DNA from: Christensenellaceae bacterium | GTDB lineage: Bacteria > Bacillota > Clostridia > Christensenellales > Aristaeellaceae | Reading direction: 5' to 3' | Length of the DNA stretch: 64,000 bases | Assembly: GCA_020025205.1 (NCBI GenBank) | Contig: JAHHSO010000005.1 | Span: forward strand, 24,612 to 88,611 | Part shown: positions 32,620-41,232 of the stretch, piece after piece | How positions within the stretch are numbered: the stretch's first letter is position 1 | Layout of the letters: each line of letters opens with the position of its first letter | Notes under the pieces: generated by a model | Seen by the model: only the letters and a program-made list of their open reading frames with translations | Told to the model about the DNA's origin: nothing | The model's database searches: none | Position numbers and translations under genes: made by a program

Positions 32620-33510
32620 TTACAGAAGAAGGCTCATGATGGGAATGGTCAGCATGCATATAAACGTAGAATAAGCGACAGAACGTGCGGCAAACGTCGC
32701 ATCGCCGCCGTAAAGCTCAGCCTGAATGACTACCGTAGAGGCGGAAGGCATGGCGGTCAGCAGGAACAAAACGCTCATCACGGCAGGCGCAAGGGGAAGC
32801 GGACGAAGCAGGCTGTAAACGAGCAAAGGAAGAAGGACGAGCCGCAGAAGTGCGACCAGATGAAAGTCCTTGTCTCTGAAGGCGGACAGATGCAGGCCGC
32901 ACAGTCGAGGGCCGATCAGAAGCATGGACAGAGGGGTGGTCAGTCCGCCGACGAGGTTGAGGATTCGTGTCGGGATGGCGGGAAGCGTGATGCGCGTGCA
33001 GAACAGGGTAAAACCAATGATGGAAGCGATGACATTGGGATTGAGAATCACGCGGCGCAGGCTGATGTTTTCCATGCCCTGAAACAGGCTGACACCGATT
33101 GTCCAGCTGGCAAATATAAATGCAATATTATAGGCAACGGCATAGATCATCCAATCTGGATTGATGGCAAGAATTACGGGATAGCCCATGAAGCCGCAAT
33201 TGGAGAAGGAAAGCAGATTCGCCAAAACGGTGCGCCGTTCATGCGTCCGTTTTTTAAAGATCAGAAGGCCGAGAACGATGCACAGTACGATGGATAAAAA
33301 GCCAAGGCCGAGCGTCAAAAGAAAGTTGACGAGCACATCCGTATTGAATGGCTTCTGCATGTTTACAATGGTCAGGCAGGGCAAAGTGATATTGACTACG
33401 AGCTGGGAAATGCCGTGAATGGTTTCGTCGGTCAGATAGCCGAGTTTGCGGCAGACGGCACCGATCAGGACAACGGCAAAGAGAATAAGTACCTCAACGG
33501 CGATGGTCAT
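32620..33510 (-). CDS. AEC family transporter (auxin efflux carrier superfamily)
   Basis: 296 residues, ten membrane helices in two halves, with the family's broken-helix proline/asparagine motifs: GISQLVVNITLPCLTIVNMQKP, LSFSNCGFMGYPVILAI and GLTTPLSMLLIGPRLCG, and a C-terminal MPSASTVVIQAELYGGD. Bacterial members transport carboxylates such as malate/malonate or other organic anions. SD AAAGGAGACTGCC. It follows the CofE-like gene on the same strand but a terminator lies between them. Confidence 0.85.
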   Translation of the reverse strand: MTIAVEVLILFAVVLIGAVCRKLGYLTDETIHGISQLVVNITLPCLTIVNMQKPFNTDVLVNFLLTLGLGFLSIVLCIVLGLLIFKKRTHERRTVLANLLSFSNCGFMGYPVILAINPDWMIYAVAYNIAFIFASWTIGVSLFQGMENISLRRVILNPNVIASIIGFTLFCTRITLPAIPTRILNLVGGLTTPLSMLLIGPRLCGLHLSAFRDKDFHLVALLRLVLLPLLVYSLLRPLPLAPAVMSVLFLLTAMPSASTVVIQAELYGGDATFAARSVAYSTFICMLTIPIMSLLL

Positions 33511-33540
33511 GGCAGTCTCCTTTATGATGTGACGATGATA

Positions 33541-33610
33541 AAAAGCGCCGACAGACTTCGCAGTCAGCCCTGCAAATAGAAAAGAGGGGCTGATTGCGCG
33601 GCTGTCAGCG
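33541..33610 (-). terminator. Long imperfect terminator hairpin between CofE-like and AEC genes
   Basis: Minus strand GCGCTGACAG ... CTGTCGGCGC outer stem, TCAGCCC/GGGCTGA inner stem, then TTTTTATC. Confidence 0.65.
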
Positions 33611-33617
33611 CAGAAAA

Positions 33618-34361
33618 TCAGTCTTTCAGAGGACGGATGAGGATGAACGGAGTCAGTTCGTCGCCCTGTCCAGAGGGGTTGTCCGCCATGGCATCCTGAA
33701 TCTGGTCGTCTGTGAGCGGGAAATTCGTGCCCTTTCCGAGCTGATTCTGGTCAAAGTCATTAGCATCCATGACGACGGTAGGAACACCTGTTTCAGCTTC
33801 CAGTGCATCACATAGGGCAACGGGATTTTCGGGGTTCAAAACACCCATCGTGTGATAGACTTCAAAGGAAGAGTCCGGGTAGAAGCCGTCAATGCCTGCC
33901 ACGCCGTGACCGCAAATTCTGTAGAACAGGCCATGAATGCCAAAAGGACGCGTGACGGCGGAAACGGCAGCAGCAAACAGTACGCGCGGCAGTCCACACA
34001 TCTCAATCACCAGCTGCATTTTGTATGGCTGATGAACGCCGATGCCGGTGGAATTGTGTCCAGCGAAAGGCGCCAGACGTCTGGCCCAGAAGCCGGGATG
34101 CGTGTCTTCCAGCGTGCGCACAGCGCCTGTGCACATGCCCATGACCTTCGCGGTAAAGGACAGGCAGTCGCCTTCCTGATAAAGCGGAAGGACATAACGG
34201 CGAACGAGTTCAGCTTGATCCTCGCGCGGCTGGACAAAGTGTGTGTGAATGGCGTATCGCTGATAGCGGCGGCCGTCCTTGCCGGTCAGCACGCCGCGGT
34301 CGTAAAAGATCACGCCGTCTTTTTCGCGGCGTGCAGATTCTTCATTGCGTGAAGCGCCCAT
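33618..34361 (-). CDS. CofE-like (F420-0:gamma-glutamyl ligase family) protein
   Basis: 247 residues. RYAIHTHFVQPREDQAELVRRYVLP and GDCLSFTAKVMGMCTGAV are the N-terminal motifs of the CofE/F420-0 gamma-glutamyl ligase family (P-D/E-D and GD-x-x-x-x-x-K), and DANDFDQNQLG occupies the position of the nucleotide/metal loop. CofE adds glutamates to coenzyme F420-0. Members in organisms that do not make F420 are of unknown function and may glutamylate another acid; no other F420 gene is in the window. GGAGG SD before the ATG; own consensus promoter. Confidence 0.65.
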   Translation of the reverse strand: MGASRNEESARREKDGVIFYDRGVLTGKDGRRYQRYAIHTHFVQPREDQAELVRRYVLPLYQEGDCLSFTAKVMGMCTGAVRTLEDTHPGFWARRLAPFAGHNSTGIGVHQPYKMQLVIEMCGLPRVLFAAAVSAVTRPFGIHGLFYRICGHGVAGIDGFYPDSSFEVYHTMGVLNPENPVALCDALEAETGVPTVVMDANDFDQNQLGKGTNFPLTDDQIQDAMADNPSGQGDELTPFILIRPLKD

Positions 34362-34426
34362 GATTTGCCTCCTTGCTGATGCCTAAGGCTATTCTGCCCG
34401 AAACAACGGAACTTATCAGCCTATTT

Positions 34427-34455
34427 ATTGTACACGATGAGAAAAGGAATGTCAA
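34427..34455 (-). promoter_or_regulatory. Promoter of the CofE-like gene
   Basis: Minus strand TTGACA (34455-34450), 17-bp spacer, TACAAT (34432-34427). Confidence 0.8.
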
Positions 34456-34512
34456 TTTTTCCCGCCGCAGACTGAAAAGAAACGAAAAAAGACCGGCAAA
34501 AAGGAAAAACTG

Positions 34513-34541
34513 TTGCAAAACAGGGCATTTTAAGCTATAAT
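34513..34541 (+). promoter_or_regulatory. Promoter of serS
   Basis: TTGCAA, 17-bp spacer, TATAAT (34536-34541). Confidence 0.8.
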
Positions 34542-34547
34542 ATCCGC

Positions 34548-34790
34548 ATACATGAAGCGCGCTGCTTCGGCGGCGCAGGAAGAGAAAAGGCCGATATTTT
34601 CTTTAAAGAGAGCCGCCGGGTGGTGCAAGGCGGAAAGAGAAACGGCTGATCCGCTCATTCCCACGCTGCGGGCGATGAACCCGCGGGCTGGCGGCCCTTA
34701 TCCGTCAGAGAGGCCCGCTTTTTTGGCGGGCAAGTTGGGTGGCAACGCGGAGCATTTCGTCCCATGAGGCGGAAGGCTCCTTTTATTTTT
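34548..34790 (+). ncRNA. T-box leader of serS
   Basis: Stem I contains the apical GGTGGTGCAA between GCCGCC and GGCGG; its descending strand carries TCC (34650-34652), a serine codon in the right place for the specifier. The T-box sequence is GGGTGGCAACGCGG (34737-34750). The terminator pairs GGAGC(A)TTTCGTCC with GGCGGAAGGCTCC and ends in TTTTATTTTT (34781-34790). Uncharged tRNA-Ser would pair its anticodon with TCC and its acceptor end with the T-box, favouring the antiterminator and serS transcription. Confidence 0.92.
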
Positions 34791-34823
34791 GAACGGGTTT
34801 TCCCGAAAGAAAGGAAGAAAACT

Positions 34824-36104
34824 GTGATCGACATCAATCTGATCCGCAAGACGCCTGACGTCGTGCGTGAAAACATCAAGAAGAAATTCCAGGATGACAA
34901 GCTTCCCCTCGTGGACGAAGTCATTGAGCTGGACCGCAAGAACCGCGAAGCGATACAGCGGGCAGACACCCTGCGCAATCAGCGAAAGGTGATTTCCAAG
35001 GAAATCGGCGGCCTGATGAAGCAGGGCAAGAAGGAAGAGGCCGAGGAGACGAAGAAGAAAGTCGCTGCGCTGGCCGAAGAACTGGCTCAGCTGGAAGTGC
35101 TGGAGAACGAGTATGCCGAAGAGATTAAGAAGCGCATGCAGGTGATCCCGCAGATCATTGATCCCAGCGTTCCGATTGGCAAGGATGACTCTGAAAACGT
35201 TGAGATTGAGCGATATGGCGAGCCGTTTGTTCCGGACTTTGAGATTCCGTATCATGTGGATATCATGGAGAAAGTCAACGGCATTGACATTGATGCAGCC
35301 CGCCGCACGTCTGGCAATGGTTTCTATTACCTCAAGGGCGATATTGCCCGCCTGCACAGCGCCTGCCTGTCCTATGCGCGCGATTTCATGATTGATCGCG
35401 GCTTTACCTACTGCATCCCGCCGTACATGATCCGCTCCAGCGTTGTAACCGGCGTCATGAGCTTCGCAGAAATGGAAAACATGATGTATAAGATTGAGGG
35501 CGAGGATCTGTACCTGATCGGCACGTCCGAGCACTCCATGATCGGCAAGTTCATTGACAATATCCTCGACGAGGAGGAGCTGCCCCAGACGCTCACCAGC
35601 TATTCTCCCTGCTTCCGGAAGGAAGTTGGTGCGCACGGCATTGAGGAGCGCGGCGTTTACCGCATCCATCAGTTTGAAAAGCAGGAAATGATCGTCGTGT
35701 GCAAGCCGGAAGAGTCGATGGAGTGGTATAACAAGCTCTGGAAGAATACGGTTGACTTCTTCCGTTCTCTGGATGTTCCTGTCCGCACGCTGGAGTGCTG
35801 TTCCGGCGATCTGGCTGACCTGAAGGTCAAGAGCTGTGATGTTGAGGCATGGAGCCCGCGCCAGAAGAAGTATTTTGAGGTTGGCAGCTGCTCCACGCTG
35901 GGCGATGCGCAGGCGCGCCGTCTGGGTATTCGCGTGAAGACGAAAGATGGCCAGAAATATTTTGCGCACACGCTGAATAATACCTGCGTGGCTCCGCCCC
36001 GCATGCTGATTGCACTCCTGGAGAATAACCTGAATGAAGACGGTTCCATCCGTATTCCGGAGGCGCTCCGTCCGTATATGGGCTTCAAGGAAGTCATTCG
36101 CTGA
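34824..36104 (+). CDS. serS: Seryl-tRNA synthetase
   Basis: 426 residues, class II synthetase. N-terminal coiled-coil tRNA-binding arm (about residues 30-100, KKEEAEETKKKVAALAEEL), motif 2 FRKEVGAHGIEERGVYRIHQF and motif 3 NNTCVAPPRMLIALLENN (each conserved for SerRS), with EVGSCSTLGDAQARR for the serine site. Start is the GTG at 34824 after GAAAGGAAG; the open frame further upstream overlaps the T-box terminator and is not translated. Controlled by the T-box. Confidence 0.97.
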   Translation: MIDINLIRKTPDVVRENIKKKFQDDKLPLVDEVIELDRKNREAIQRADTLRNQRKVISKEIGGLMKQGKKEEAEETKKKVAALAEELAQLEVLENEYAEEIKKRMQVIPQIIDPSVPIGKDDSENVEIERYGEPFVPDFEIPYHVDIMEKVNGIDIDAARRTSGNGFYYLKGDIARLHSACLSYARDFMIDRGFTYCIPPYMIRSSVVTGVMSFAEMENMMYKIEGEDLYLIGTSEHSMIGKFIDNILDEEELPQTLTSYSPCFRKEVGAHGIEERGVYRIHQFEKQEMIVVCKPEESMEWYNKLWKNTVDFFRSLDVPVRTLECCSGDLADLKVKSCDVEAWSPRQKKYFEVGSCSTLGDAQARRLGIRVKTKDGQKYFAHTLNNTCVAPPRMLIALLENNLNEDGSIRIPEALRPYMGFKEVIR

Positions 36105-36142
36105 GTTTAAAAAAATCGGCTGTATTTCAATAAATAGACAAA

Positions 36143-36197
36143 TAGAACCTCCTGTTGCAGAATAGAGAAAAGGAACAGTCTGCACCAGGAGGTTTTA
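36143..36197. repeat. Long inverted repeat masking a ribosome binding site
   Basis: AACCTCCTG-TT-GCAGA (36146-36161) pairs with TCTGC-AC-CAGGAGGTT (36179-36194), 14 pairs plus three more at the base, loop 17 bases. The 3' arm contains the AGGAGG SD of the small frame at 36200. Confidence 0.65.
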
Positions 36198-36199
36198 GT

Positions 36200-36274
36200 A
36201 TGGCCAGAACCTATCCGAAAGCAGAGCAGCTTGCACCTGAAATTTTTGGCCAGATGATTGAACTGTTTAAATAA
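36200..36274 (+). CDS. 24-codon open frame with strong SD, possible transposase relic
   Basis: MARTYPKAEQLAPEIFGQMI and four more residues, start ATG 7 bases after AGGAGG, stop at 36272. The opening looks like the N-terminus of a short helix-turn-helix/transposase OrfA protein that is then cut off, but no family can be assigned. The SD is enclosed in a hairpin, a device common in transposase mRNAs. Could also be a leader peptide or noise. Confidence 0.35.
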   Translation: MARTYPKAEQLAPEIFGQMIELFK

Positions 36275-36286
36275 AATTGATATAAT
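36258..36286 (+). promoter_or_regulatory. Promoter leading toward the adhesin gene
   Basis: TTGAAC, 17-bp spacer, TATAAT (36281-36286), overlapping the end of the 24-codon frame. It would give a leader of about 410 bases before the adhesin start. Confidence 0.65.
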
Positions 36287-36705
36287 ACTACAGTCGATCA
36301 GGTATATTTTGGTGTGCTCCAAAGAGGATGCAGATCCATGGGAAAAGTCTATTAAAATCAGGGGGGAAGATTGCGGCGCTGCATGCCATACAACAGAAGA
36401 AAAGTGCTGAATGTTTTGAATCTGAAAGATATTTTCAGAAAAGAGCGTGGCGAAACTAAAATCCATTTTGAATTGTGCAACAGCAATTGTGCAGTCCTGT
36501 TGACAGCAAGGGATAAAGTCGAAAAACGCATATCTTCGAGCCATCCGTGTGGATCGCTGAATTTTTGTGTATTCTGAGGAATTGCATAGATTCAGCAGCA
36601 TTTTGAACATAGCCTGACTCATCTTATGGATGATGAACATATCATGCAGACAGAAAAGTTTTTTGATTGAATTTTGTACTTAGAAAAATTATGAAAGGTG
36701 GAACA
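36287..36705. other. AT-rich leader of the adhesin gene
   Basis: About 420 bases without a recognisable gene, clearly richer in A/T than the flanks. It contains a terminator-like hairpin at 36539-36566 (AGC-C-ATCC, loop GTGT, GGAT-C-GCT, then GAATTTTT). No known riboswitch motif was recognised. The 68-codon frame 36371-36577 has a TTG start without SD and is not considered a gene. Confidence 0.5.
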
Positions 36706-39700
36706 ATGGTGTTTTCGAAAAACGACAGGAACTGGTGGTGCCGGATCTTCACTGCATGTGTGCTTTTGCTTGCATTAACGTTTTCTGCGTATGCGGAAAA
36801 TGCAGCAAACAGCATAAGCCTGCCTATTATCTTTGAAAATGGTCTGCACTACGTGATTGATCCTGACTATCCGGATGAAAGAATCATTTTGTACTGCATG
36901 AATAATAAAAGAGAATGGCCGCACAGCACGGACGAGCATCCGCATGTTCCTGATTATTATGAAGGCTATTTGACGTATGAAGATTTTGAAAGCAGGGATG
37001 CATATGAAGCATGTATGCAGAAGCTGAGAAAACTTCTTTTTGCAGGCTATCCGTACAATAGCGAGCGGCTGTACAGGGTGGTTGATGAAGGAGAACTTCA
37101 CGTTCCTACGCAGCAGGAATTCAACAATATGCTGACCGTTCCGCCTCAGCTGCAAATGGACTTTCCCAATCTGGCACATCATCAATTCACATTGGCGGAC
37201 CTGAACAACCAGCAGCACTTCGACGAACTGGTCAGGTTTGTGAACAAGGTAGGCTGGATGTTTCCGGATAAGAAAACAGAAACAGGCCTTTCCTATACGG
37301 ATATCATCTCAATGCCTTTTTACAAGGCGGCTTTCTGCATGACATATCTGGGCGTTGGCGCAGAAATTCGTGCTGTGCAGGAAGTGTTTGCCAACATGTA
37401 TTCGGCCTCCTACTTCGTCACGGAAAAGCAGGCATATGATGCAACACAGCTTGCCGTTTGGCGCCTGCTGAATGAGTATGGGATTGAAGATAACGACATC
37501 AATTCGCTGGAGAATAACGAGCTTGCAAAGGTTCTGTGGCAGTACTGCCAGCACGGCGCATTGCTGGATCGAAAGCCGTCAGCCAAAGAAATTGCAATCC
37601 GTGGAGATTTGAATTTTACTTATCATCCTAAAGACGGTATGTGGCACAGCGGAAAATTGAGGATTGAAGAGCCTATTGAATATAATGGCCTGTATAATCT
37701 GGGTTTGCCGGAAGGTGTCACGGCGCTTTGCGATGGCTTGACCTATGTTTACGGCAATGAGGAATATGAACTGATTTCGGATAAACAGCCCAAAGCGGGA
37801 GACCGATTTAAAATTCAGGCGGATATTGACTGGCTGCAGGATATGAGACAGTATTCGCCAATTGGCAGCGATAAATTTCAGCACATGGTTGGAGCTGTGA
37901 TCCGAAAGACACCGATTTCGAAGACTATTTACTATAATTCTCAGAAAACCGGCGCGCTGGAAATCACCAAGAAGGTCATTGGCGGCGCGGAAGACATGGT
38001 TCAGGATTTTTCATTTACTCTGGAACTGGATGATAAGAAAATCAGCGGCCTGTACGATGATCTTGAATTTACAAATGGTGTGGCGCACTTCACGCTCAAA
38101 AATGGAGAAATCCTCACCGCTGGTCCGCTTCCGGCAGGCACGAAGTACAAAATTACAGAGAACGTCAATGAGGATTATGCTTCGAGCGGAATCAATCTGG
38201 AAGGGGAGATTGAAAACAAGGTGATCATTGAGGCCGAAGTTGAGAATCTGAGGCTCTATGATCTGCTGATCAGCAAAGCTGTAGAGGGTGACAAAGCGGA
38301 CAAGAATAAAAAGTTTACGTTCGTTATTGAAATCAATCAGCCGGATGGAACACCGCTGGAAGGGGAGTATCATTTTGTTGGCAGCGTAAAAGATGGATGC
38401 GAGGGAGAGAGCGAAGCGCCGCAGGACGGAACGCTGAAATTTAAAAATGGCAAGGCGACGATCAAGCTTTCCCATGGACAGCAGGCGACGATTCAGGGCA
38501 TCCCGTTTAAGAGCACGTATATCGTGACTGAAAAAGAAGAAAATCAGGATGGATACGTGACGATGTACAATTATGCCAGCACGCCTGCAACGGGGAAGAT
38601 GTGCAAGGATGAACAGGTTCACGTTCTCAATGGCAAGGACGAACAGCCCGGCGCACTGCACATTACCAAAACGGTGGTGGGCAGCCCTGCGGATATGCAG
38701 AAGGAATTCTCGTTTGACCTGCTGCTGTCGGATAAAAACATCAGCGGCGTGTATGGTGATCTTGAATTCACAAAGGGTGAGGCACAGTTTGTCCTGAAGC
38801 ATGGTGAAAGCAAAACGGCATCCGGTCTTCCTGCAAATACGCAGTATACAATTGTTGAAAACAATTCGGACGGATATCGCGTTGAGGCTTCGGGCGAAAC
38901 AGGCACGATCATGGGCGAACATACCCTTCAGGCTGAATTCAAGAACACGAAACTTCAGGATCTTCTGATCAGCAAAAGAGTTGAAGGGGAGAAGGACGAT
39001 AAGAAAAAACAGTTTACATTTGACATTCTGCTGACAAATCCGGATGGCAGACCATTGTACGGTGCGTATCGTTATGTGGGAAGCGTCAGACCGGGTTATC
39101 AACAGGAAAGCAATCCGCCCAAGGATGGTACGCTTACGTTTATCAATGGAAAGGCGGAAATCAAGCTTTCTCATGCTCAGCAGATCAAGATTCAAGGGCT
39201 TCCTTATGGCACGGTTTACGCTGTGACAGAGCGGGAAGCGAATCAGGATGGCTATGTCACAAACTATGAACAGAGCAGTGCATCCGGCAAGCTGAATAAG
39301 CAGGCAGAAGTTCACGTTGTCAACAGCAAGTCAGCAGGTGCGGGCGCGCTGATGATTTCCAAAATGACGGTTGGCAATCGGGATGATAGGCAAAAGGAAT
39401 TCTCCTTTATGGTAGAATTGTCCGATCAAAATGTAAATGGACTGTACGGCGACATTGAATTCCGCAGCGGTGCTGCACAGTTTACGTTAAAGCATGGCCA
39501 AACGAAAATGGCAACAGGACTCCCTGCCAAGGTCAAATATAAGGTGAGCGAGAGGGGACAGGAAGGATACCTTACTGAAACCGTGGATGCTGAAGGTGCC
39601 ATTTTGGACGGTCAAACCATCAATGTGCACTTTAAGAACACAAAACTTCACAGCCTGCTGATCGGCAAGAAGGTCGAAGGCGAAAAGGGCGATAAGGAAA

Positions 39701-40866
39701 AGCTGTTTACATTCATCATCCAGCTGAATCGTGAAGATGGTACGCCTTTGACGGGGACATATCATTATGAGGGCAGCATAAAGGAAGGATACGAGCAGGA
39801 AAGCCGGAAGCCGCAGGATGGAGCGCTGACATTTGCGGCAGGAAAAGCGGAAATCCAGCTTTCTCACGGCCAACAGATCACGATTCAGGATATTCCTTTC
39901 GGAACGATTTATAAAGTGAGTGAAAAGGAGGCCAATCAGAATGGCTATGTCACAACGTATGAACCTGACAGTGCGTCCGGCAAACTGGATGGTGAAGCAA
40001 AGGTCTATGTTGTAAACAATAATTCTCCAAACACCGGTGCACTGAAAATCTCTAAAACCACGATTGGCTCAAACGATGATCTGAACAAGTCATTCACGTT
40101 TAAGCTGGAACTGCCGGGAATGGGCATCAATGGCCGTTATGGGGATTTTGAATTTAAAAATGGTGCTGCTCAGTTTGTCCTGAAACATGGAGAAACCAAA
40201 ACAGCGGCCAATCTTCCGGCGGGTACGCCATATCAGGTGACGGAAGTGGATCACGAAGGGTATTCCGTTGAACGCTTTCAGACAAAGGGAACCATTGCGG
40301 CAGGACAAATCGTTGAGGCGGCCTTTAGAAACACAAGGCTTCTTGATTTGCTGATCAGCAAGACCGTAGAAGGGGCACCCGCAGAACAGTCAAGGCCGTT
40401 CACGTTCACCATTGAGCTGACAAAAGCGGATGGAACACCGATGGATGGAACGTATCCTTACAGCGGAAGTGTGAAGGCTGAATGCAAGCAGGAGGCTGAA
40501 GTGCCATCGGATGGCACGCTGACCTTTACTGGCGGCAAAGCTCAAGTCAAGCTTTCTCACGGTCAGCAGATCAAAATTCAAGGGATTCCTTTCGGAACGA
40601 TTTATAAGGTAACGGAGAAGGAAGCCAATCAGGATGGTTTCACAACGGTGTATAATGGGTCTGCTTCGTCTGGCGAACTCAATGGACAGGTGGAAATACA
40701 TGTTCTGAACACCAGACAGCCTGTACCGGGAACAGAGCCGGAGGAGTTCGGCAAACTTCCGCAAACCGGGGATTCGAGCCATCTCTTTGCCTGGATGGTG
40801 CTGGGAGCGGCATCACTTGCAGGAATTGGCGCTTTGTCCTACGGCAAAAGGAAAAAGAAACACTAA
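36706..40866 (+). CDS. Large LPxTG-anchored adhesin with thioester domain and tandem isopeptide-type repeats
   Basis: 1386 residues. Signal peptide to about residue 30 (AYA). Residues 35-300 look like a thioester domain: Cys64 in LYCMNN and Gln248 in TQLAVW, the two residues that form the internal thioester able to bond covalently to host proteins. From residue 416 follow four A-B module pairs: A (about 104 residues, opening GAL-x-ITK/ISK; starts 37951, 38650, 39343, 40036) and B (about 129 residues, opening LLISK; starts 38263, 38962, 39655, 40348). The recurrent Lys, the Glu in VTEKE and Asn in FKNT suggest intramolecular isopeptide bonds of pilin/Cna-B type. LPQTG (1351-1355), a membrane helix and GKRKKKH complete the sortase signal. 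No sortase is in the window. SD AAAGGTGG before ATG 36706. More AT-rich than its neighbours. Confidence 0.85.
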   Translation: MVFSKNDRNWWCRIFTACVLLLALTFSAYAENAANSISLPIIFENGLHYVIDPDYPDERIILYCMNNKREWPHSTDEHPHVPDYYEGYLTYEDFESRDAYEACMQKLRKLLFAGYPYNSERLYRVVDEGELHVPTQQEFNNMLTVPPQLQMDFPNLAHHQFTLADLNNQQHFDELVRFVNKVGWMFPDKKTETGLSYTDIISMPFYKAAFCMTYLGVGAEIRAVQEVFANMYSASYFVTEKQAYDATQLAVWRLLNEYGIEDNDINSLENNELAKVLWQYCQHGALLDRKPSAKEIAIRGDLNFTYHPKDGMWHSGKLRIEEPIEYNGLYNLGLPEGVTALCDGLTYVYGNEEYELISDKQPKAGDRFKIQADIDWLQDMRQYSPIGSDKFQHMVGAVIRKTPISKTIYYNSQKTGALEITKKVIGGAEDMVQDFSFTLELDDKKISGLYDDLEFTNGVAHFTLKNGEILTAGPLPAGTKYKITENVNEDYASSGINLEGEIENKVIIEAEVENLRLYDLLISKAVEGDKADKNKKFTFVIEINQPDGTPLEGEYHFVGSVKDGCEGESEAPQDGTLKFKNGKATIKLSHGQQATIQGIPFKSTYIVTEKEENQDGYVTMYNYASTPATGKMCKDEQVHVLNGKDEQPGALHITKTVVGSPADMQKEFSFDLLLSDKNISGVYGDLEFTKGEAQFVLKHGESKTASGLPANTQYTIVENNSDGYRVEASGETGTIMGEHTLQAEFKNTKLQDLLISKRVEGEKDDKKKQFTFDILLTNPDGRPLYGAYRYVGSVRPGYQQESNPPKDGTLTFINGKAEIKLSHAQQIKIQGLPYGTVYAVTEREANQDGYVTNYEQSSASGKLNKQAEVHVVNSKSAGAGALMISKMTVGNRDDRQKEFSFMVELSDQNVNGLYGDIEFRSGAAQFTLKHGQTKMATGLPAKVKYKVSERGQEGYLTETVDAEGAILDGQTINVHFKNTKLHSLLIGKKVEGEKGDKEKLFTFIIQLNREDGTPLTGTYHYEGSIKEGYEQESRKPQDGALTFAAGKAEIQLSHGQQITIQDIPFGTIYKVSEKEANQNGYVTTYEPDSASGKLDGEAKVYVVNNNSPNTGALKISKTTIGSNDDLNKSFTFKLELPGMGINGRYGDFEFKNGAAQFVLKHGETKTAANLPAGTPYQVTEVDHEGYSVERFQTKGTIAAGQIVEAAFRNTRLLDLLISKTVEGAPAEQSRPFTFTIELTKADGTPMDGTYPYSGSVKAECKQEAEVPSDGTLTFTGGKAQVKLSHGQQIKIQGIPFGTIYKVTEKEANQDGFTTVYNGSASSGELNGQVEIHVLNTRQPVPGTEPEEFGKLPQTGDSSHLFAWMVLGAASLAGIGALSYGKRKKKH
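37951..40722 (+). repeat. Four tandem 693-base repeats within the adhesin gene
   Basis: Unit starts at 37951, 38650, 39343 and 40036: spacings 699, 693, 693 bases (233, 231, 231 codons). Stretches near the ends of B modules 3 and 4 (around 39860-39920 and 40555-40612) are nearly identical at DNA level, pointing to recent duplication or ongoing homogenisation. Confidence 0.85.
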
Positions 40867-40892
40867 AGCAGAATGAAGATGTACTTCTGAGA

Positions 40893-40942
40893 TAAAAAGG
40901 CGGTGCGGCAGATTGCAAAAATCTGAGCGGCCGCCTTTTTTG
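40893..40942 (+). terminator. Terminator of the adhesin gene
   Basis: AAAAAGGCGG...CCGCCTTTTTT outer stem with inner CAGATT/AATCTG. Confidence 0.85.
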
Positions 40943-41232
40943 TGCTCTTTTAATCCGTTTAATTACGGCCAATAATCGCAGAGCCAATCACACAAGTGCA
41001 TTTGGGACTGTCTGGTTGCTGCTGGCCAAAACAGATTATCCGGGAAAGCAGCATTTCAGCAGCGCTTTACGATGAAAAATGCCCTGTGAGCGTATCTTCA
41101 ACGAAATGTTGTACTCAACTTGACAAATCAAGATTCAAAAATGGGCTGTTCATGCCTGAATGGCTAAAAAGATATAGCTTTCATCGTCTATATCCGCTAT
41201 AATAAAAGCATAGATCACAGGAGGAAAAAACT
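40943..41232. promoter_or_regulatory. Gene-free region with the hprK promoter
   Basis: No gene recognised in the 366-base gap. TATAAT at 41198-41203, 30 bases before the hprK ATG, is a good -10, but the corresponding -35 is weak. Confidence 0.45.

Noticed and set aside
36371..36577. 68-codon + frame (MRRCMPYNRRKVLNV...)
   Set aside because: TTG start without SD, no homology recognised, overlaps a terminator-like hairpin at its end.
36107..36640. 177-codon minus-strand frame in the AT-rich island
   Set aside because: Cys/Phe/Ser-rich without domain pattern or SD; it crosses the hairpin, the small + frame and the promoter. Judged chance.
37951..40722. Tandem repeats as a CRISPR or satellite array
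   Set aside because: The 693-base period is in frame throughout and encodes protein modules; spacer-like unique elements are absent.
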